Origin: RPQJ01 sp963846315
GTDB taxonomy: Bacteria > Pseudomonadota > Gammaproteobacteria > Steroidobacterales > Steroidobacteraceae
Length of the DNA: 64,000 bases
Reading direction: 5' to 3'
Assembly (NCBI GenBank): GCA_963846315.1
Contig: CAWJVM010000008.1
Coordinates: 372,001-436,000 of the forward strand
Position numbers and translations under genes: made by a program. Shown here in pieces: positions 58,558-64,000 of the stretch. How positions within the stretch are numbered: the first letter of the stretch is position 1; every line of letters begins with the position of its first letter. The notes beneath the pieces were generated by a model. That model ran no database searches, was not told the DNA's origin, and was given only the letters and a program-made list of their open reading frames with translations.

Positions 58558-60105
58558 ATGCGGCAATTGTCCGGGACGGACAGCCTTTTCCTGCGCCTCG
58601 AGCGTGGCAACCAGTACATGCACGTGGCCGGGTTGGGCATCTATGACCCGTCCACGGCGCCCGAGGGCAAGGTTCGCTTCAAGGACGTGCTGCGCTTTTT
58701 CGAAGCACGGCTCGACTCCCTGCCGCTGTTTCGTCGTCGGTTGGTCACGGTGCCGCTCGGGCTCGACCGGCCGTACTGGATCGAGGATCCGGCAATCGAC
58801 GTCGAATTCCACGTGCGGCACATCGCGCTGCCGCATCCCGGCGACTGGCGCCAGCTCTGCATCCAGGTTGCGCGCATTCATTCGCGTCCGCTCGATCGCA
58901 GCAAGCCGCTGTGGGAAGCCTACGTCATCGAGGGCCTCGACCACATTCCCGGGTTGCCGTCCGGCAGCTTCGCTCTATACCTGAAGCTGCACCACTGTGC
59001 CGTCGACGGCGAGGCCGGGACGGAACTCATTCGTGCCATCCACTCGACACTGGCCGACGACCTCGGCGAGCCGGCGACACCGATCCGCCGTTACCAGGAC
59101 CGTGTGCCGACCGCGGCCGAGTTGTACCTGCGCGCAATGGCTCGCGGGGTCGGTCGCGTGCCCAGCCTCGCGCGACTATCGGCCGAAACCGCCGCGCGGG
59201 TGGCAGGCGCGGGCGCCGCGCTCCCTGGCGGTCTGGCCTCGCTGCTCAGCAAGCAGGAAACACCGGCGGTGACCCGGCTCATGGACGCGCTGCGCAAACC
59301 GCCGGCAACGCGTTTCACGGCCAAAGTCTCGGCACATCGGGTCGTCGAGGTCGTGGGGCTGCCGCTCGCCAACTTCCGGGCAATCCGGGCGGCCCTTCCC
59401 GAGGCGACGATCAACGACCTGTTCATGACGACCGTCGGCGGGGCACTGCGGCGCTATCTGGAAGCCAAGGGCGAACTGCCGGATGCCACGCTCACCTGCA
59501 TGGTGCCGATGTCCTTCCGCGGAGCGGACAAATCCGCCGATCTCGGCAACCAGATCGGCATGGCAGTGATGCCGCTGCATACCGAACTGCACGACCCGAT
59601 CGATCGCCTTCAGGAAATTCGCCGCGGTGCAGCAAAAGCCAAGGCGTTCAGTGGCGTCGTCGGCCGGGACCTGGCCGCCCGCCTGTTCGAAGTGCTGCCC
59701 GATGCCGCCAGCGAGCTGGCCACGCGACGTCTGGTGCTGCCCCAGATGAGCATCGTGGTCTCCAACGTTCGTGGGCCGGACGTGCCCTTGTTCATGGCCG
59801 GCGCACGCCTGGTGAGTTTCGCGCCGGTCAGCATCGCCTTCGACGGATTGGGGCTCAACGTCACTGGATTCAGCTACCACGGCACGCTCTGGATCTGCGC
59901 AGTCGCCTGTCGCGACATGCTGCCCGACCCGGCGTTTTTCGCCGAATGCCTGCGGGAAGCCTTTGCGGACCTCGAGCGTGCAGCGGCTGCAGCGACATTG
60001 CCCGTTGCCGCGCGGGCCGACGAATCTGCGCCTGATAAAGCGAGGCGCAAGCGTCCGACGGCGGCCAGAAAGCCGCGAGTTGCACGCGGTCGCAAGGCGC
60101 GCTGA
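58558..60105 (+). CDS. Wax ester synthase / diacylglycerol acyltransferase (WS/DGAT)
   Basis: 515 residues. It joins acyl-CoA to a fatty alcohol or diacylglycerol to make wax esters or triacylglycerol. The active-site HHxxxDG is HHCAVDG at residues 145-151 in YLKLHHCAVDGEAGTELI. The start LSGTDSLFLRLERGNQYMHV, PLDRSKPLWEAYVIEGL and the late LPQMSIVVSNVRGPDVPLFM are also family blocks. The C terminus is a Lys/Arg-rich tail (KARRKRPTAARKPRVARGRK), which is unusual and may bind membrane or nucleic acid. ATG 58558 follows GGGGGAG. It lies 65 bases after tetR. Confidence 0.92.
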   Translation: MRQLSGTDSLFLRLERGNQYMHVAGLGIYDPSTAPEGKVRFKDVLRFFEARLDSLPLFRRRLVTVPLGLDRPYWIEDPAIDVEFHVRHIALPHPGDWRQLCIQVARIHSRPLDRSKPLWEAYVIEGLDHIPGLPSGSFALYLKLHHCAVDGEAGTELIRAIHSTLADDLGEPATPIRRYQDRVPTAAELYLRAMARGVGRVPSLARLSAETAARVAGAGAALPGGLASLLSKQETPAVTRLMDALRKPPATRFTAKVSAHRVVEVVGLPLANFRAIRAALPEATINDLFMTTVGGALRRYLEAKGELPDATLTCMVPMSFRGADKSADLGNQIGMAVMPLHTELHDPIDRLQEIRRGAAKAKAFSGVVGRDLAARLFEVLPDAASELATRRLVLPQMSIVVSNVRGPDVPLFMAGARLVSFAPVSIAFDGLGLNVTGFSYHGTLWICAVACRDMLPDPAFFAECLREAFADLERAAAAATLPVAARADESAPDKARRKRPTAARKPRVARGRKAR

Positions 60106-60409
60106 TTTTTGCATGGCAAAAACGCAACGATTACTCAGGTTGTCTTGCGGCTGAGCCACTGGCAACCTTGCGCAACGGGGAAATTGATTAGTGGTATTTC
60201 GGATACTCACGACTGTGATCGTGGAAGGTCGGGACTAGCCTAAGTTGGTTTCCTCGCCTCGGGCGGGGTGGACGGGCGAAGGCATAACTCAAATTACGAG
60301 CGGCTGCACGGAACGGACGGCCGGAGCAGCGGCGCATGTGCGGGACCGGACTGGGGCTCCCGCGAGAATTTGCAACTGATTGGACTCACAGGCAACTGGG
60401 GGATTTGTA
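60106..60409. other. Intergenic region between WS/DGAT and DUF1302 genes, 304 bp
   Basis: Probably contains the terminator of the WS/DGAT gene and the promoter of the DUF1302 gene. A GC hairpin (60252-60258 with 60262-60268, loop TCG) is visible but has no U tract. I could not find a convincing -35/-10 pair or a sigma-54 site with correct spacing. Confidence 0.35.
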
Positions 60410-62671
60410 ATGACGAGTGAAACGATGAATCGGGATCGCCGCAGCGCGAAGCTTGCCGCAGTGATCGGCACGGTGCTGGCTTCCTATGCCGGCAGCGCCG
60501 CCGCAATCGAATTCGAATTCGAGAACGGTGGCAAGCTGAACTGGAACACCACCATCTCGGTGGGGTCGAGCTGGCGCGCCCAGGACCCGAGCCGGGAACT
60601 CTACACACGAGCCGACGGTTCACTCATCGGCCTGTACTCGGCCCCGCTGCTGCCAGGCACGCCAGTGGGTCCCCGGGACGGCCTCGCGGGCAATCACGCC
60701 GCGGGCGACGGCAACCTGAACTATGCGCAGGGCGATCGGTTTTCGACGCCGTTCAAGGTCCTTACGGATCTCGAATACAAGAAGGGCCGCTTCGGCGCCT
60801 TGCTGCGGGCCAAGTACTGGTACGACCAGGCCCTGAACCAGGAGAACGTGCTGGTCGGCAGCCAGGCCAATAACTTCAACGGCGTTCGCCCGGGGCTCGG
60901 CCCGATTCCGGGTTATGGCGTTTGCACCGCCGCGACGCCGCCCGGCGCCGCCTGTTTTCCGATGTCTCCGGCCGGACAGAACCTGTGGCCCAAGGGCAAG
61001 TTGAGTGACCGGGGATTCGAGGCTGAACAACAGTTCGAAAATGTCCTGCTGCTGGACGCCTACGTCTATGGCTCATTCGCCATGGGCAACTCCGACCTGC
61101 AAGTGCGTCTCGGCAACCAGGTGATCAACTGGGGCGAGAGCATCTTCATCCAGGGCGTCAACCAGATCAATCCGATCGACGTGCCCGCCGCACGCCGCGC
61201 GGGCGCGGAGCTCAAGGAAATCCTGCTGCCGGTCTGGGCCATTTACGGCAACTGGGGCTTCAGCTTCGGCTCCCTCGAAGCGTTCTACCAGCTGAAGTGG
61301 AACAACACGTCCGTCGACGGTTGCGGCACGTACTTTACCGCGACGAGCACGCTGATCGGCGCGGACCCCGGGTCGTGCGACAGCATCACCGTCGTCGGCG
61401 GCCAACTGGGCAACCCGGCGACGGGCACGGTTTCGCCGATCGTGCCGCAGTTCGGGTCGCAACCCTGGCAGCAGGCCGTCAGAGGTACCTACGTTCCGGC
61501 CATCAAGGGCCGCGAGGCAAGCGACTCCGGCCAGTTCGGCCTGGCCTTCCGTTTCCCGGTCGAGAAGATCGACACGGAAATCGGCCTGTATGCAATGAAC
61601 ATCCACAGCCGCCTGCCCGTGGCCGCCAGCATCACCGGCACCAACTGGAAGGATCTGCCGGCCGCGCAGCAGGCCGCGTTGCAAGCCGCGGGCCTCGTCG
61701 GCACCGACGCTTACGGCAACTACTGGACGTCGAGTCGTTTGCGCAGCCTGATGCCGGGCGCCGAGGCCGCGGTCGAAGGCTACCTGGCTTCCGTCGGTCT
61801 CCCCACCAACCTGGAGTCCGGCAAGGGCTTCTGGGAATACCCCGAGGACATCCAGATCTACGGCATCAGCGCGGCGACCAACCTGGTCGGTTGGTCCACG
61901 TCCGCGGAACTGAGTTATCAAGTCGACGTCCCGGTCATGGTCAACGGCAACGACCTGATCGGCGCCGGCGTGCTCGGCATCGGACCGTATCGGGACGTGG
62001 CCCGCGCGGTCCAGGCCCAGAGCGAGGGCTCCTACCTGATCGGGCACGACCTGTTCAACAAGACCCAGTTCCAGGTCAACGCGGTCAAGACCTTGAGCAA
62101 CATCCTCGGCGCCGAGAACATGCTGCTCGTCGGTGAAATCGGCTCGCAGTGGAACAACGTGCCCGACTACACCAAGGGCGGGATCCGCTACGGGCGCGGT
62201 TTCATGTTTGGAACGGGCTCGGGCCCAGGCTACGCCGCCGATCCGACCTCGCCGGAAGGCCAGCCGGGTCTCGGTGCCAATTCCCAGGGCAACATGTGCT
62301 CCCCGACCCTCGTCGGTGCTCCGGTTCCCATTGCCAATCCGCTCTACAACCCGCAGCCGAACGGCTGTCGGAACGACGGCTACGTGACGGACGTGGCCTG
62401 GGGTTATCGCCTGCGCGTTTCGATGGACTACAACAACGTCATGAACACCGGCGTGACCGTCACCCCGAGCGTGTTCTGGTCACAGGACGTGGAGGGCGTG
62501 TCGATGGACCCCACCTTCATCGAAGACCGCAAGACGCTCGGCCTCGGCGTGAAGCTCAACTACAACAAGGCGTACACGTTCGACCTCAACTACGTGCGTT
62601 ACGACGATGGCGGTTTCGATCCGCTGTTCGATCGCGATTACTACTCGGCCGCCGTCAGCGTGACGTTCTGA
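60410..62671 (+). CDS. DUF1302 outer-membrane protein
   Basis: 753 residues with signal peptide (KLAAVIGTVLASYAGSAAAI). Pattern of a large beta-barrel: FEFENGGKLNWNTTISVGSS at the mature start, QVRLGNQVINWGESIFIQGV, the DUF1302 hallmark, and terminal LNYVRYDDGGFDPLFDRDYY ending SVTF. DUF1302 proteins are predicted outer-membrane channels usually encoded next to DUF1329 proteins and lipid or RND-type transporters. The start at 60410 follows CTGGGGGA; ATG 60425 is the alternative. Confidence 0.9.
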   Translation: MTSETMNRDRRSAKLAAVIGTVLASYAGSAAAIEFEFENGGKLNWNTTISVGSSWRAQDPSRELYTRADGSLIGLYSAPLLPGTPVGPRDGLAGNHAAGDGNLNYAQGDRFSTPFKVLTDLEYKKGRFGALLRAKYWYDQALNQENVLVGSQANNFNGVRPGLGPIPGYGVCTAATPPGAACFPMSPAGQNLWPKGKLSDRGFEAEQQFENVLLLDAYVYGSFAMGNSDLQVRLGNQVINWGESIFIQGVNQINPIDVPAARRAGAELKEILLPVWAIYGNWGFSFGSLEAFYQLKWNNTSVDGCGTYFTATSTLIGADPGSCDSITVVGGQLGNPATGTVSPIVPQFGSQPWQQAVRGTYVPAIKGREASDSGQFGLAFRFPVEKIDTEIGLYAMNIHSRLPVAASITGTNWKDLPAAQQAALQAAGLVGTDAYGNYWTSSRLRSLMPGAEAAVEGYLASVGLPTNLESGKGFWEYPEDIQIYGISAATNLVGWSTSAELSYQVDVPVMVNGNDLIGAGVLGIGPYRDVARAVQAQSEGSYLIGHDLFNKTQFQVNAVKTLSNILGAENMLLVGEIGSQWNNVPDYTKGGIRYGRGFMFGTGSGPGYAADPTSPEGQPGLGANSQGNMCSPTLVGAPVPIANPLYNPQPNGCRNDGYVTDVAWGYRLRVSMDYNNVMNTGVTVTPSVFWSQDVEGVSMDPTFIEDRKTLGLGVKLNYNKAYTFDLNYVRYDDGGFDPLFDRDYYSAAVSVTF

Positions 62672-62694
62672 CCGGAACCAGGAGACTGAAAACA

Positions 62695-64000
62695 ATGAAT
62701 ACCATCAACAAAGTGCTCACCACCGCGATCGCGGTGGCGGGTCTGCTGGGCACGGCGCTGCCCGCGTACGCCAGGCTGACGGCAGCCGACGCGGCGCGGC
62801 TCGGCGCCGACCTCACGCCGATGGGCGCGGAAAAGGCCGGCAACAAGGACGGCACGATTCCGGCGTGGACGGGCGGCCTCTGCGCCCCACCCGCCGGTTG
62901 GACGGCGGCCAAGGGCTACGTGGATCCGTTCCCGAACGACAAGGTCAAGTTCACCATCACCGCAGCGAATGCCGAGCAGTACAAGGACAGCCTGACTGCC
63001 GGCACCCTGGCGATGCTCAAGAAGTACAACAACTTCAAGATGCCGGTGTACGAGACCCGCCGCACGGCTTGCTATCCGGATGCCGTGTATGCCGAGGTCA
63101 AGGACATGGCGACCAAGCTCGAGCTGCAGGGCTTCGCCATCGCGGGCGGCCGGTCGTCCGTGCCCTTCCCGATTCCGACGAGCGGCCTGGAGGTCATGTG
63201 GAATCACCAGCAGCGCTACCTCGGCGGAGGCGTGAGCCGCGACTACCACAGCTTCCCGATCCGGGCCGGCGGTGACTTCTACAAGATCGGCGCGCACGAG
63301 TACCGCATCTTCAACCAGAACCTGGACCAGCCGCAGGACAACCTGCTGCTTGCGTTCCTGTCGTTCTTTACCTCGCCGGCGACGCTGGAAGGCACGGTGT
63401 TCCTCGTGCACGAGCCTCTCGACCAGGTGAAGCAGACGCGCTCGGCGTGGATCTACAACGCGGGCCAGCGCCGGGTGCGCCGTGCGCCGGACCTTGCCTA
63501 CGACAACGTCAACGACGGCACGGAAGGCATTCGCGTGACCGACCAGTTCGACGCCTGGAACGGCGCGCCGGACCGCTACGACTGGAAGCTCGTCGGCAAG
63601 AAGGAAGTCTACATTCCGTACAACTCCTTCAAGCTGGGTAACAAGGCCCTCAAGTACAAGGAAGACCTGATCCGCCCGAACACGGTCAATGCCGACCACA
63701 TGCGCTACGAACTGCATCGCGTATGGGTCGTGGACGGCACGCTCAAGGCGGGCAGCAAGCACATCTACGGACGTCGCACTTTCTACCTCGACGAAGACAC
63801 CTGGACCGTCGTGTATGAGGACGCCTACGACACACGCAAGGCTCTCTGGCGCGTCGCAATCCATCCGATGATCCAGTTCTACGATGCCAAGGTGCCGTGG
63901 TACCGCTCGAACATCTGGCACGACCTCAACAACCAGAGTTACCTGATGTCGCTGCTCGACAACGAAATCAAGACGCCGTGGAAATTCGGCGAAAAGGGCA
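62695..64000 (+). CDS. DUF1329 family protein, 3' end cut by window
   Basis: 435 residues visible, signal peptide (KVLTTAIAVAGLLGTALPAY). RLGADLTPMGAEKAGNKDGT followed by IPAWTGG is the diagnostic opening of DUF1329. KMPVYETRRTACYPDAVYAE and RVRRAPDLAYDNVNDGTEGI are further conserved blocks. The frame stays open to the last base. DUF1329 proteins are thought to be periplasmic, with a LolA/LolB-like lipid-binding fold, and are found almost always with DUF1302. GGAGA at 62680-62684 serves as ribosome site, 23 bases after the DUF1302 stop. Confidence 0.92.
   Translation, partial: MNTINKVLTTAIAVAGLLGTALPAYARLTAADAARLGADLTPMGAEKAGNKDGTIPAWTGGLCAPPAGWTAAKGYVDPFPNDKVKFTITAANAEQYKDSLTAGTLAMLKKYNNFKMPVYETRRTACYPDAVYAEVKDMATKLELQGFAIAGGRSSVPFPIPTSGLEVMWNHQQRYLGGGVSRDYHSFPIRAGGDFYKIGAHEYRIFNQNLDQPQDNLLLAFLSFFTSPATLEGTVFLVHEPLDQVKQTRSAWIYNAGQRRVRRAPDLAYDNVNDGTEGIRVTDQFDAWNGAPDRYDWKLVGKKEVYIPYNSFKLGNKALKYKEDLIRPNTVNADHMRYELHRVWVVDGTLKAGSKHIYGRRTFYLDEDTWTVVYEDAYDTRKALWRVAIHPMIQFYDAKVPWYRSNIWHDLNNQSYLMSLLDNEIKTPWKFGEKG

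Noticed and set aside
60106..60409. Possible sigma-54 promoter at TGGCAACCTTGC upstream of the DUF1302 gene
   Set aside because: The GG and GC elements are seven bases apart instead of ten, which is incompatible with sigma-54 binding.
1..64000. CRISPR arrays, tRNA or rRNA genes, prophage and insertion-sequence transposases
   Set aside because: No evenly spaced repeats, no cloverleaf T-loop consensus, no rRNA conserved blocks and no transposase or integrase motifs were found on reading.

Overview
The window is one continuous stretch of high-GC chromosomal DNA, densely coding on both strands. Gene content points to an aerobic gammaproteobacterium. The evidence is a Pseudomonas-type fadB-fadA pair, a bacterioferritin/bacterioferritin-associated ferredoxin pair behind a Fur box, a DUF1302-DUF1329 pair, a UrcA-family protein and a WS/DGAT wax-ester synthase. 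This mix is typical of Nevskiales/Steroidobacterales-like lipid-degrading bacteria; that placement is inference, since no rRNA or other phylogenetic marker lies here. No rRNA, tRNA, CRISPR array, transposase or phage gene was seen.

Layout. 1-4.8 kb: an overlapping operon of a DcaP-like porin (cut by the window edge), an exported glutaminase, an exported TIM-barrel amidohydrolase and an OprO/P-like porin, followed by an OPT oligopeptide transporter. 6.9-10.2 kb (minus): DOMON-like protein, NamZ-type muramidase and GlpD. 10.2-16 kb: a patatin remnant, lysoplasmalogenase, an acetoacetate-decarboxylase-like protein, UrcA, a membrane protein, a structured non-coding RNA with its own promoter and terminator, and the Slt lytic transglycosylase. 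16.3-19.7 kb: fadB-fadA. 19.7-31.6 kb: repair, peptide and amino-acid genes (gamma-glutamyltransferase, two exported amidohydrolases, AGCS symporter, malic enzyme) and Fur-controlled bfd-bfr. 31.8-35.7 kb: a PlsC-like acyltransferase next to a homologue of cyanobacterial acyl-ACP reductase, then a lipocalin and a rhomboid protease. 35.7-40.4 kb (minus): a MarR-controlled EmrAB/outer-membrane-factor drug pump. 40.5-48.5 kb: a membrane-anchored GST, LysR/DoxX/pirin, a HicA-like protein, a 290-bp palindromic element, peptidase, NnrU, a broken LysR gene and two very small membrane proteins. 48.6-58.5 kb: a PLP decarboxylase and a five-gene acyl-CoA carboxylase operon in the order of the acyclic-terpene (atu) cluster but ending in a BKACE gene. 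It is divergent from an acyl-CoA dehydrogenase-TetR pair across a perfect 14-bp palindrome. 58.5-64 kb: WS/DGAT, DUF1302 and DUF1329 (cut by the edge).

Common theme: import, beta-oxidation and storage of lipids or branched acyl chains, plus uptake and trimming of peptides and amides. Four otherwise well-conserved genes (deoxyinosine glycosylase-like, LOG, malic enzyme, LysR) carry five apparent single-base insertions. That is either unusual gene decay or uncorrected assembly error, and should be settled before any of them is called a pseudogene.
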